From Rhinatrema bivittatum (taxonomy: Eukaryota > Chordata > Amphibia > Gymnophiona > Rhinatrematidae), in the NCBI RefSeq assembly GCF_901001135.1, contig NC_042627.1:2524500-2588499 (forward strand): 64,000 nucleotides of DNA, in the 5' to 3' direction. Below the pieces are notes generated by a model, which was not told the DNA's origin, searched no databases, and saw nothing but the letters and a program-made list of their open reading frames with translations. How positions within the stretch are numbered: position 1 is the stretch's first letter; each line of letters begins with the position of its first letter. Shown in pieces: positions 54,001-64,000 of this stretch. The translations under genes and the position numbers were made by a program.

Positions 54001-54640
54001 TCCTGGTTTTGGCACAAGGGGAGAGAGAGAGAGAGAGATACTATCCTTGTAAACCATAACCCCACTTCCTTCCATCCCTGGCTGTGTGTATAATGTAGAA
54101 AGTACAACTCTTGCCTTCTATTTGAGGAGCAAAAGCAGGATGGGAAGCTTCTCTGAAACAGGGTGGCATATTCTGAGGGGCGGCCTGCCCTGGTAGCACC
54201 CACACGCTCGCTCGCAGAGTTAACAGGAGTTTGTGCAGCTGCCCTGCTCCCATGCTGGCTGTGAGGGTGCCATGGTCTACGTGAGCGTTTGCTTCCCCTC
54301 CTCCTGATTTGGAGTTGATCAGGTTATTTTTGGCACTGCATGGGTTAACTTGCTCAAGGATTGCAGCTGAGTTACTCAGGTTCTCCTACATTTCTTCCTA
54401 TATTCCTGAATTATGTAAGGTTGCACGTAGAAGATGCGGTATAGCGCCGACTGTGATTTATTGTTGATTCTTGTGCCGGAATCCGCCAGCAGGAAATGAA
54501 TGAATTGTCTCCTGGGTGTAACAACAAGTTTAAGCCGGTTTAGAAACAGAACCAGGTCCCAGGAAGAAGGAAGAGGAGAAGAAGTTCCCCGAGGGACTGG
54601 GGGTGATAGAGCGAGCTGCAGCCTGTCACTCAGGCTCGGC
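54001..54640. other. Intergenic with a (GA)n tract
   Basis: A GA microsatellite lies at about 54021-54039. Otherwise nothing recognised. Confidence 0.35.
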
Positions 54641-55192
54641 CGAGCGCACCGTTTCGCCCCCATTTGGCCACATGTCTTAGACACGCTATTATTTCCCCTT
54701 ATACTATAAGATGTTGATGAGCCTATTAGTTAGTCGCCCGAAATACAGAAAGTTAAATGTGCGGCCAAGCTGTACGTTTTCTCTCAGAAATTAACTCCTG
54801 CCCAAGGACAGGCATTAAATTCTAAGCAACCCCAAAAAGTATTTTCTGCTTTTCTGTACACCCTCCAACTTAATATCCTAGCGATATTAAGTCGGAGGCA
54901 CCACAAATAGAAAAAAATCTGCCTGCCAGTCAATTTTGCCGGCATCCATTTTTCTAACCCATGGTTGTCAGCGGATTCAAAAACCGACGCCGGTAAGATT
55001 AAGCGCTGGTTGTCGGACCCTCTAACAGCTGCCTCTTCTGATAATAAGAAGGCGCTAGGGACGCGCTATTGTCCTCAGCACCTCCTTATTAGCGCCAGTC
55101 CTCATTTAAATAGAGAATCGCGTGCCCAGGAGAGGCGCCAGGGCGCGTGTCGGGAGCGCTGGCTCTCCCGCACCTTTTATTGAATCGTCCTG
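54640..55192 (-). mobile_element. TIR family copy 2 (inverted)
   Basis: Contains GTTAAATGTGCGGCCAAGCT, TTAAGTCGGAGGCACCACAA, CCATGGTTGTCAGCGGATTC and GCGCTAGGGACGCGCTATTG in reverse order relative to copies 1 and 4, and ends with ATTGAATCGTCCT at 55192. Confidence 0.55.
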
Positions 55193-55861
55193 TGTGACAG
55201 GGGCTGAGCTGTCCTCAGCGCGTTTACACTGCATCAGCTCTAAGCACTTTGCAGAAGTTGGAACACATTCAGGAGAGCAAGGGCTGAACATAAAGGGCAA
55301 TACAGTAATCCAAAACAGAGAATACAAATGCTTGAACTACCGCCAGAAAGTCTGTAATAGGAAGAACATGCTGACTTTAAAACAGCTCCACTTCGGGGAA
55401 TGAAAGATAAGCTACGCCCTCTCTGAACCCCCAGATCTCTCACGTGGTCCCAGACAGACCTGGCGGTGAGTAGCTCAGGAGCAGACACTTTAAAAACAAG
55501 CCCATCTCTTCCACTGTGTGGCGGAAAGGGTAAGAAATAAATCCTAAACAAAACGGGGAAAGAGCTGATCCCTGTGACAAACTACCTTGCACCTCAATTC
55601 TAACTTGTACCTTCCTTTCCACTAAAAATGACGAAGCCACTGCCAAGCAGTCAGACTAACCTGTCAGGGCCAGGTCGCGTATCGAGTGCTGATCAGAAGC
55701 ACTGAGCCCCCTCGGCCCAGTTCTCGTGGAAAGGAACCCGACGTGGGCAGGAGTGGTGGCCTTGTGCTGTGTCCTCATCTCAAAGCCCATTGCAATCGAG
55801 CACACATCACGGCCAAGCCACGAAAGCAATGACAGCTCATCCCTAGCAGTAAATAGGGACA
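55193..55861. other. Intergenic, nothing recognised
   Basis: Possibly part of an older LINE (several short antisense frames), but no motif is strong enough to name one. Confidence 0.3.
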
Positions 55862-56384
55862 ATGGGGCTGATGCAGTACAGTGCGCTCAGCCCAGGGCAC
55901 TGATAACCCGCAGTCGGACATGGGATAAAAAGGCGATAATACACTCCCTAATGTAATAGGGGGATTAGTGCCTATTTAACGTGCGTCCGACGCGGAGTGA
56001 ATGAGATAGCGCTCATCACATGCAAACTCCTGGTGAATGGGCCTATTACTCATTCACTCCGCACGCAGAAAGATAAATGTGCGTCTCAGATGCACGTTTA
56101 TCGCTCAGATATTAACGTCTGCCTGGAGCAGGCGTTAATAGCTGAGCACAGGTAAAACAAGTTCAGAAAAGCAGAAAAAAACTGCTTTTCTCTACTTCTT
56201 TTTTAAAGTAAAAAAAATAAAATAAAATAACTCTGCAGACCGCCGAGTTATGAAGACTGACACTGGTAAACTCAGCCTCGGTTTTCATAACCGGCAGCCG
56301 CAGCGGGTCGCGTTAGCAAGGAGGCGGTAAGGTCACGCAAGCGACCCTAGCGCCTCCTTCCTAGCGCGACCCCCTAATTTACTT
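55862..56384 (-). mobile_element. TIR family copy 3 (inverted)
   Basis: Begins GGGGCTGATGCAGTACAGTG and contains GTTAATAGCTGAGCACAGGT and CCCTAGCGCCTCCTTCCTAG. Directly abuts copy 4, so two copies of related type lie head to head. Confidence 0.5.
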
Positions 56385-56386
56385 AC

Positions 56387-57292
56387 AGGCCGATACAGAA
56401 AAACGCACGGGAGAGCGGGCGAGTGCCCACTCTCCCAGCGTGTGCACAGGCCACTCTCCTAGCGTGTGCACAGGCCACTCTCCCGGGGCACGTACAGGCC
56501 ACTCTCCCAGCGTGTGCACAGGCCACTCTCCTAGCGTGTGCACAGGCCACTCTCCCAGCGTGTGCACAGGCCACTCTCCTAACGTGTGCACAGGCCACTC
56601 TCCCAGCGTGTGCACAGGCCACTTTCCCGGGGCACGTACAGGCCACTCTCCCAGCGTGTGCACAGGCCACTCTCCCGGCGCACGCACAGGCCACTCTCCT
56701 GGACGCGTGATTCAAATTAGGGCCCGCGGTAAAAGGAGGCGCTAGGGACATTAGCGCATCCCTAGCGCCTCCTTTTTGACAGGAGCGGCGGCTGTCAGCG
56801 GATTTGACAGCCGCCGCTCAATTTTTCTGGCATCAATTCTCTAGCCCGCTGACAGCTATGGGTTAGGAAAACGGACGCCGGCATAATTGAGCGTCCGTCT
56901 TCTGACCCGCGGGTCATGGGCAGATTTTTTTTTATTTGTTTTAATTTTTACTTTTTTTTTTTACTTTTGGGGCCTCCGACTTAATATCGCTATGATATTA
57001 AGTTGGAGGGTGCACAGAAAAGCAGTTTTTTCTGATTTTCTGTGCACTTCCCCGGTGCCGGCAGAAATTAACGCCGACCTTTGTCAGGCGTTACTTTCTG
57101 TAATGCGTGGGAATAACTAATAGCGCCCACAACATGCATTTGCATGTTGTGGGCGCTATTAGTTTCGGGGGGGTTAGCCGCATGTGTTCGATGCGCTATT
57201 ACCTCTTACTGTATAAGGAGTAAAGCTAGCGCGTTGAAAACGCGCGTCCAAACCTGGGCTAACATTGTGCGCACTGTAGTGTATCGGCCTGA
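56387..57292 (+). mobile_element. TIR family copy 4, with an internal minisatellite
   Basis: Left end CAGGCCGATACAGAAAAACG at 56387 and right end CACTGTAGTGTATCGGCCTG at 57292 are inverted repeats (tip AGGCCGATACA). The interior carries the family sequence (GGGGCCTCCGACTTAATATC, TTGTGGGCGCTATTAGTTTC). A 24-bp minisatellite has expanded immediately inside the left end. No transposase ORF. Confidence 0.7.
56427..56705. repeat. 24-bp minisatellite inside a TIR element, about 11 copies
   Basis: Unit CCACTCTCCCAGCGTGTGCA plus CAGG, with variants CTCCTAGCG, CTCCCGGGGCACGTACAGG and TTTCCCGGGG. The seed is part of the element's own left end (GCCCACTCTCCCAGCGTG). As 24 is a multiple of three, spurious ORFs cross it on both strands. 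Confidence 0.93.
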
Positions 57293-58235
57293 TATTGCAT
57301 GGCCACCCCCCTTGCGGGCGCCATGTGTGCGTTAAGAAAACGGGTGCTGAAAAGTCAGCCCCCGCTTTCCGTGAACATCATTGCATCGGCCCCTTTGGGA
57401 GGGGGTGTGTGTCGTTTGCGGGGGTGGGCCCGGAGAGGAGTTAGCACACATTTCCGAAAATGCGGATTTTCTCATATGAAGGACCCGCGCGAACAGCAGC
57501 TGAGGGAGTCTGCAGGGACCTTTCCCCACTCACTCTTCAAAGGGACCTTTTTGAAAGCTGGCGTGACGTTTGCAGGTAGAAAGCACCCGCAGACATCGTA
57601 GGGCTGTGCACGCTTGCTGGGTGCCCGTATATGGTGACTGGCTCGCTGGGCTCCTGCCTGGCCAGAGTGCACATTCCCGTCTGGAAGGACAATTGGAATA
57701 ACAGGAAAGGTCGTCTTGTCCCCCTCCCCTCAGGGGGAAGGGCAAGTTGCCTTCTAATCCTAGTACTGGGGGGGCACTGCTATTACAGATTGTCTCCAGC
57801 ACTGCTAGACGCACCCCGCGCTTGTTCAGACGCACAGAAGGGACAGGTCCTGGCCCTGTAAAACAGAATTAGTATTCAGATTTCCTTTCCAAGACTCACC
57901 ATGATATAAAGGTGCATTGATCACTGATCTTTACCTTTCGGCATGGCTGATAAAAAGATCTGCAGCAGTGCCAGCAGAAGACAGGCTTTCCGCTGCTCCC
58001 TTCCATTCTTCCCTATAATGGGGACTCGGGGGATATTTCTGCCAGTCTAAGACCAAGAAACCATTTTCTCTCATTGTTAAAACTGCAGTAATAACCAAAT
58101 ATTTTAGGTAATTTGGTGGTCGGTTAATATCCTCTTTACTATCCTGACTTTCATTTAATTCTCCAGGAAATACTGTTAAGGCATTTAAAAGTACCTTCTA
58201 CTTATTCCCTCCCAGCATTATCAAGCGAAGTATAT
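57293..58235. other. Intergenic, nothing recognised
   Basis: 57300-57400 has further GCATCGGCCCC-type motifs that may belong to another end of the TIR family. The rest looks single-copy. Confidence 0.3.
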
Positions 58236-58239
58236 GAAG

Positions 58240-60135
58240 GCTCGGCTGTACTGAACCTCATCCAGACCTGCTATAGCCCGAATACAGCACAAACAGGCAA
58301 AGAGCAGATCTTCATATAAGCATAACACCAAGACAAATAAAGCTGGAATACAGCACGGACAGATGAAGAGCAGATCTTCATTAGATCCCCATACCAGCCT
58401 CACACCAAGACATGTAAAGCTGGAATACAGCACGGACAGATGAAGAGCAGATCTTCATTAGATCCCCATACAAGCTTCAGATCAAGACATGTAAAGCTGG
58501 AATACAGCATGGACAGATGAAGAGCAGATCTTCATTAGATCCCCATACCAGCCTCACACCAAGACATGTAAAGCTGGAATACAGCACGGACAGATGAAGA
58601 GCAGATCTTCATTAGATCCCCATACCAGCCTCACACCAAGACATGTAAAGCTGGAATACAGCACGGACAGATGAAGAGCAGATCTTCATTAGATCCCCAT
58701 ACAAGCTTCAGATCAAGACATGTAAAGCTGGAATACAGCATGGACAGATGAAGAGCAGATCTTCATTAGATCCTCATACAAGCATAACACCAAGACATGT
58801 AAAGCTGGAATACAGCACAGATGGCTGAAGACTAGATCTTCATTAGATCCTCATACAAGCTTCAGATCAAGACATGTAAAGCTGGAATACAGCACAGATG
58901 GCTGAAGAGTAGATCTTCATTAGATCCCCATACAAGCTTCAGATCAAGACATGTAAAGCTGGAATACAGCACGGACAGATGAAGAGCAGATCTTTATTAG
59001 ATCCTCATACAAGCATAACACCAAGACATGTAAAGCTGGAATACAGCACGGACAGATGAAGAGCAGATCTTCATTAGATCCTCATGCCAGCCTCACACCA
59101 AGACATGTAAAGCTGGAATACAGCACGGACAGATGAAGAGCAGATCTTCATTAGATCCTCATACCAGCCTCACACCAAGACATGTAAAGCTGGAATACAG
59201 CACGGACAGATGAAGAGCAGATCTTCATTAGATCCTCATACCAGCCTCACACCAAGACATGTAAAGCTGGAATACAGCACGGACAGATGAAGAGCAGATC
59301 TTCATTAGATCCCCATACAAGCTTCAGATCAAGACATGTAAAGCTGGAATACAGCACGGACAGATGAAGAGCAGATCTTTATTAGATCCTCATACAAGCA
59401 TAACACCAAGACATGTAAAGCTGGAATACAGCACGGACAGATGAAGAGCAGATCTTCATTAGATCCTCATGCCAGCCTCACACCAAGACATGTAAAGCTG
59501 GAATACAGCACGGACAGATGAAGAGCAGATCTTCATTAGATCCTCATACCAGCCTCACACCAAGACATGTAAAGCTGGAATACAGCACGGACAGATGAAG
59601 AGCAGATCTTCATTAGATCCCCATACAAGCTTCAGATCAAGACATGTAAAGCTGGAATACAGCATGGACAGATGAAGAGCAGATCTTCATTAGATCCCCA
59701 TACCAGCCTCACACCAAGACATGTAAAGCTGGAATACAGCACGGACAGATGAAGAGCAGATCTTCATTAGATCCCCATACAAGCTTCAGATCAAGACATG
59801 TAAAGCTGGAATACAGCACGGACAGATGAAGAGCAGATCTTCATTAGATCCTCATACCAGCCTCACACCAAGACATGTAAAGCTGGAATACAGCACGGAC
59901 AGATGAAGAGCAGATCTTCATTAGATCCTCATACCAGCCTCACACCAAGACATGTAAAGCTGGAATACAGCACGGACAGATGAAGAGCAGATCTTCATTA
60001 GATCCCCATACAAGCTTCAGATCAAGACATGTAAAGCTGGAATACAGCACGGACAGATGAAGAGCAGATCTTCATTAGATCCCCATACAAGCTTCAGATC
60101 AAGACATGTAAAGCTGGAATACAGCACGGACAGCT
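58240..60135. repeat. 77-bp satellite array, about 24 units
   Basis: GACATGTAAAGCTGGAATAC recurs every 77 bp from 58409 (58486, 58563, 58640 and so on) to 60103, with partial units before 58409. Unit body: AGCACGGACAGATGAAGAGC, AGATCTTCATTAGATCC and one of three tails: CCAGCCTCACACC, CAAGCTTCAGATC or CAAGCATAACACC. The 5-unit block from 58948 and the 4-unit block from 59333 share the same tail order and the private variant ATCTTTATTAG, showing higher-order duplication. Confidence 0.96.
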
Positions 60136-60289
60136 TACATTTGAAAAATAAATATGTAAGAGATGTAAAGCAGGCAGGGTGGGCCCCAGGGAAGCAGGCA
60201 GGGTGAGCTGCCCTGGGATTTCAGAAAGGCTTGAGACAATGATATTGGGAAGTGAAAGCTGCTCGGAAGCCCAGGATTGCAGCTCGCCC

Positions 60290-60440
60290 TGCTCGCCCAG
60301 GGGGTGGGACCGGCAGCCAATGAGAGGCGCCCCCGCCGGACACCGCCCCCAGGACGGGAACTTTATAAAAGCTCGGGGAGGGGGCGGCCTCGTCCTGTCT
60401 GCCTGCTGCCAACATCTGGCGCCCTCCCTGCTACGCCTCC
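60290..60440 (+). promoter_or_regulatory. Promoter-like segment with CCAAT, GC boxes and TATA, and a putative first exon
   Basis: In order on plus: GCAGCCAATGAGAGG (60312-60326), CCCGCC and CCGCCCC boxes, then TTTATAAAAGC at 60361. A start site would fall near 60390, with a short exon reading to CCGACCT|GTAAGT at about 60445. By synteny (ALDOB lies beyond PGAP4 in human, same strand sense as here) this could be an ALDOB non-coding first exon, but no ALDOB coding exon is in the window and another gene is possible. Confidence 0.45.
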
Positions 60441-60950
60441 GACCTGTAAGTCTTCTCCCGATCCTTCTCCCCCCTCCCTGCGACGCCTCCGACCTGTAAG
60501 TCTTCTCCCGATCCTTCTCCCCCCTCCCTGCGACCTGTAAGTCCTCTCCCGATCCTTCTCCCCCCTCCCTGCGACCTGTAAGTCCTCTCCCGATCCTTCT
60601 CCCCCCTCCCTGCGACCTGTAAGTCATCTCCCGATCCTTCTCCCCCCCTCCCTGCGACCTGTAAGTCATCTCCCGATCCTTCTCCCCCCCTCCCTGCGAC
60701 CTGTAAGTCATCTCCCGATCCTTCTCCCCCCCTCCCTGCGACCTGTAAGTCCTCTCCCGATCCTTCTCCCCCCTCCCTGCGACCTGTAAGTCCTCTCCCG
60801 ATCCTTCTCCCCCCCTCCCTGCGACCTGTAAGTCCTCTCCCGATCCTTCTCCCCCCTCCCTGCGACCTGTAAGTCCTCTCCCGATCCTTCTCCCCCCTCC
60901 CTGCGACCTGTAAGTCCTCTCCCGATCCTTCTCCTTCTCCTCCTCCCTCC
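60436..60950 (+). repeat. 41-42-bp tandem repeat carrying 12 consensus 5' splice sites
   Basis: GACCTGTAAGTC recurs at 60441, 60491, 60532, 60573, 60614, 60656, 60698, 60740, 60781, 60823, 60864 and 60905. Each unit continues with CTCTCCCGATCCTTCTCCCC and CCTCCCTGC. Every copy keeps GTAAGT, a perfect match to the U1-binding intron start. The minus-strand ORF through the array is a repeat artefact. Confidence 0.93.
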
Positions 60951-62565
60951 CTGCCGCGCTCTCTCTTTCCTCAGGGTTTTCTTTGTCCGTCTGGGCAGAG
61001 GCTCCGCAGAGCTCAGGGTAACCGGAGTCCTGGCTCCTCCGAGGGCTCTGATTCTCTAGATCCGGTCAGAAATCCTCGGTGGGAGCCGCTTTTATTCATT
61101 GCCCATGGCCGGAGCGCAGGCAGGGGGTGAGCAGAGCCTCGGGATACAACAGGGGAGCCCCTGTCCCCAGGTGATGCCGGCAGGCACAGGGTTAACGGGA
61201 GGCATCGGTGGCCCCTGTGACGTGCGCTCGCCACATCGGCTCGGCCGGACCTCGCACCACGTGGAAGGGGGGGGGGGGGAGAGAAAGATTGCAAAAGCAG
61301 GAGCGGGGTCTGCAACAGCTGGGGCTGGGCAGCGGGTCCTGCCTCAGTCTGCAGGCAGAGGTTTGCATTAAATGGCAGGAAACTATAGGAGCCCGAAAGC
61401 TCGGTTCTATAGGTAACGCCTGACGGCTCGCGGGCCTTCTGAGCTGCCTCCATGTTTGCATTTCAGTGCATATTTTATCTGTGCTACAAACCTAACTCGG
61501 GCACTTAATAGGGAAAATACAGGCTGAAGCAGATGTTCCGATCCAAAGAACATGCCAAGTGCATGACCAGGAAGGGTCCTGGGGATTACCCAGCAATGCA
61601 GGCAGGGATATGAGGTCAGACTTTAACACCAGACATACAACATCTGGGTATGAGGTGGTATAAAAGTTTAACTTGCCCTTTTTATAGTCATGTGATTTGC
61701 CCTTTTATCCGGTTTGGAAGGAAGCCGTCTGCAAGTTATAAAAACTGTCAAAATATCCCCAGGGTTGGGGAAGTACTGGCAAGTGACATTAAAGGGTCCG
61801 CTTTCCTGGGCGGGCACCCAGAGCAAACAGTTCCTGTTCCTGGTGCTGTGCATCCCCTCTGGGTCCAAGCCATTGCACCTAAAACAGAAACATGAGCTCT
61901 TGGGGGTGGGGGGAGAGGGTGAACAGTGCCCTTTGTGCCCGCGCCGGGACCTGTGCACTGCTCAGCTGTGGGTGCCCACCCTCTGATTCACTTGCCAGGC
62001 CTTGCATGCAACATTAGCACTGGGCCAACCAAGAAGAGATGATGGAGCAGATTCCAGCACTTGTGCCTCTTTCATTATTCGTTTTAGTGCAGATTTTCAG
62101 CTTTACTCACGTTCTTAGTGTGGGTTTCCCATTTACTATGGGTTTTGTTTTACTCGTATTGCATTAGCCATTAATGCACTCTTAAACGGTAACGTTAAAC
62201 GAGCGCACGGATGCCCATATCTGGACACATGTTGAAGGTTGAAATCGCGCAGAGTTACATGTGAATGATTTAACGTGCTCACTGCTTGTAAGTGTGCCCC
62301 TCATTTCAAGCAGTTACTTCCTATATCTTTCTTAGGGCTTTGCCTTTAACGCATGCAGGGAAGTGTATTTTAAGACCTGCTTGAGTGAAGGACACTCTGT
62401 TTTACCCATTAGGCCACCAGTTTGTCCAGTCTGTCTCAAGGTCATCCAGCACCCCTCACCCCCAGTTCTTCAGTTTGCTCTCTCCCCCCCCCCCCCTCCC
62501 CCGCCCCAGTTGACTCAGTCCCCTCACACAATCATTTTGGGCCTAAACAGATTTCTGTAGACTTG
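60951..62565. other. Possible intron or intergenic
   Basis: CpG-rich to about 61270, then AT-richer. G run at 61266-61279 and C run at 62486-62500. No coding exon recognised on either strand. Confidence 0.35.
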
Positions 62566-62587
62566 TACCTCATCAAGAGCAAAACCT

Positions 62588-63146
62588 AAACCTCTGCAGC
62601 TCTCGCCCACTGCAGCCGCTGCATCTAAAATACTTAGTAAACCTCTGCAGCTCTCACCCACTGCAGCCGCTGCATCTAAAATACTTAGTAAACCTCTGCA
62701 GCTCTCACCCACTGCAGCCGCTGCATCTAAAATACTTAGTAAACCTCTGCAGCTCTCACCCACTGCAGCCGCTGGATCTAAAATACTTAGTAAACCTGTG
62801 CAGTTCTCGCCCACTGCAGCCGCTGCATCTAAAATACTTAGTAAACCTGTGCAGCTCTCACCCACTGCAGCCGCTGGATCTAAAATACTTAGTAAACCTC
62901 TGCAGCTCTCACCCACTGCAGCCGCTGGATCTAAAATACTTAGTAAACCTCTGCAGCTCTCAGCCACTGCAGCCGCTGGATCTAAAATACTTAGTAAACC
63001 TGTGCGGCTCTCACCCACTGCAGCCGCTGCATCTAAAATACTTAGTAAACCTCTGCGGCTCTCACCCACTGCAGCCGCTGCATCTAAAATACTTAGTAAA
63101 CCTCTGCGGCTCTCACCCACTGCAGCCGCTGGATCTAAAATACTGA
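62588..63146. repeat. 51-bp minisatellite, about 11 copies
   Basis: Unit AAACCTCTGCAGCTCTCACC, CACTGCAGCCGCTGCATCTA, AAATACTTAGT, with variants GGATCTA, CTGTGCAG and CTCTGCGG. As 51 is 17 codons, both strands stay open and give repetitive ORFs. Confidence 0.95.
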
Positions 63147-64000
63147 TTTAGGCACTTAAATCTTGGCCCTGCCTGGGAATGTCCCTGACATGCCCCAGCT
63201 CCACCCTTTTTCCACGCACACGCATATATGCATGTAATTTGTGGTTTCTAAAATCCATGTCGCTCTCGCGTAGCTCGTATACTCATGTACATGGGTCTTA
63301 ATGCGAGCAATGCTTCTAAAATTCACCCCTAAGTAAACTGAAGCCTGCACTAAACATTTAGCACAGGTTTTAACTTTGGTGTTACTATGTCTGCCTGTGT
63401 GTGCACACATTTTCGGGGCATTGTGCCCACAGTTTTGCCTGAAACGTAAAACAGGCCTTTTCCCTTTCTAAAGTTAACAAAAGTTTATGGCTGCCGTGCA
63501 CCCTGAATGCTGCAGGAGGTGGAGAAGGAGCTAGACACAGCAGGGCTTCAGAATAACAGCCGTTGCAACACTCACCAGCACAGCACCGGGGTCGGTAACA
63601 GGGATCCATTAAAGATGACCTTGTTCAGGAATGTTCTCTTTAAGTTGATGCTGTTAAAAATGTACCAAAAGAAAAAAGCAGTTTATGAAACCTAATGGTG
63701 TCAGCATGAGCCGTGCCAGGCCGAGATTCCTGTCAGTCACGCTTGCCACTTGACTCAGGTGAAGCCTAGGCTGAGCCACTCCTGGTTTTGTGCAGGCAGT
63801 TGCAATAGGGGTGGATTTACCAATTGGTAAAGTGAGCAGTGGTCCCAGCGGGGCAGCCTCTACGGCTTGCTTGCTGTCTGCCATCAGCTTCAGCGCACTG
63901 CCACGCTGGCTCTCGTCCTCCCTGGCTATTTTGGAAACTGTAAGGGGCCCAGTTGAGCTTCAGCACCATTGGGTTATGCTGGTTAATTTTATTATGAGTG
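63147..64000. other. Intergenic, nothing recognised
   Basis: 63150-63330 has CTAAAATTCACCCC-type motifs like decayed TIR-family sequence. The rest shows no supported feature. Confidence 0.3.

Noticed and set aside
58240..60135. CRISPR-like array
   Set aside because: The 77-bp units are contiguous with no unique spacers, and the genome is eukaryotic; this is a satellite.
60094..60711. 205-codon minus ORF rich in GGEKDRE repeats
   Set aside because: It reads the splice-site repeat array antisense, crosses the promoter-like segment and has no homology I recognise.
62524..63151. 198-codon minus and 117-codon plus ORFs
   Set aside because: Open only because the 51-bp minisatellite unit is a multiple of three.

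Overview
The window is vertebrate nuclear DNA. Two genes can be read with confidence. RNF20 (the H2B ubiquitin ligase BRE1A) lies on the minus strand: its first 13 coding exons run from 26899 down to 732, and the rest, including the RING domain, lies off the left edge. PGAP4 (TMEM246, a Golgi GPI-GalNAc transferase) lies on the plus strand at 37416-38651 with its whole coding region in one exon. In human the order on 9q31 is ALDOB-PGAP4-RNF20 with the same relative orientations, so this is a conserved tetrapod block. The right end of the window is where ALDOB would be expected, but no aldolase coding exon is present.

The repeats suggest an amphibian, perhaps a caecilian. There are many DIRS-type (tyrosine-recombinase) retrotransposons, CR1 and L2-like LINEs, non-autonomous terminal-inverted-repeat (TIR) elements and two fold-back elements that look Penelope-like. 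The species call is inference.

Layout: 1-26.9 kb is RNF20, with large introns filled by DIRS fragments. Every DIRS copy whose direction can be read is in RNF20's sense orientation. One copy (18455-22205) has both terminal inverted repeats and the internal complementary region and makes up about 90% of its intron. 26.9-27.5 kb is the CpG-rich RNF20 promoter region, followed by a doublet of near-perfect palindromes carrying CCAAT and CRE-like motifs (27473-27841). 28.1-37.3 kb is intergenic: a last DIRS fragment, a hAT-like fold-back, a 736-bp fold-back with an 18-bp target duplication and a hammerhead-ribozyme-like core, a TG-rich tract and CR1 copies. PGAP4 follows. 38.7-60.1 kb is repeat-rich, with minisatellites of 36, 79, 81/68, ~69 and 24 bp and a 77-bp satellite, L2-like and CR1 fragments, four copies of one TIR family, and a decayed CCHC zinc-knuckle remnant. 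At 60.3-60.95 kb a promoter-like segment (CCAAT, GC boxes, TATA) leads into an array that repeats a consensus 5' splice site 12 times. A 51-bp minisatellite occupies 62.6-63.15 kb.

RNF20 and PGAP4 are divergent neighbours with unrelated biochemistry: chromatin ubiquitination in the nucleus and GPI-glycan side-chain addition in the Golgi. Nothing here suggests a shared pathway. Exon boundaries were read from splice signals and reading-frame continuity by eye. Transposon boundaries are approximate unless stated.
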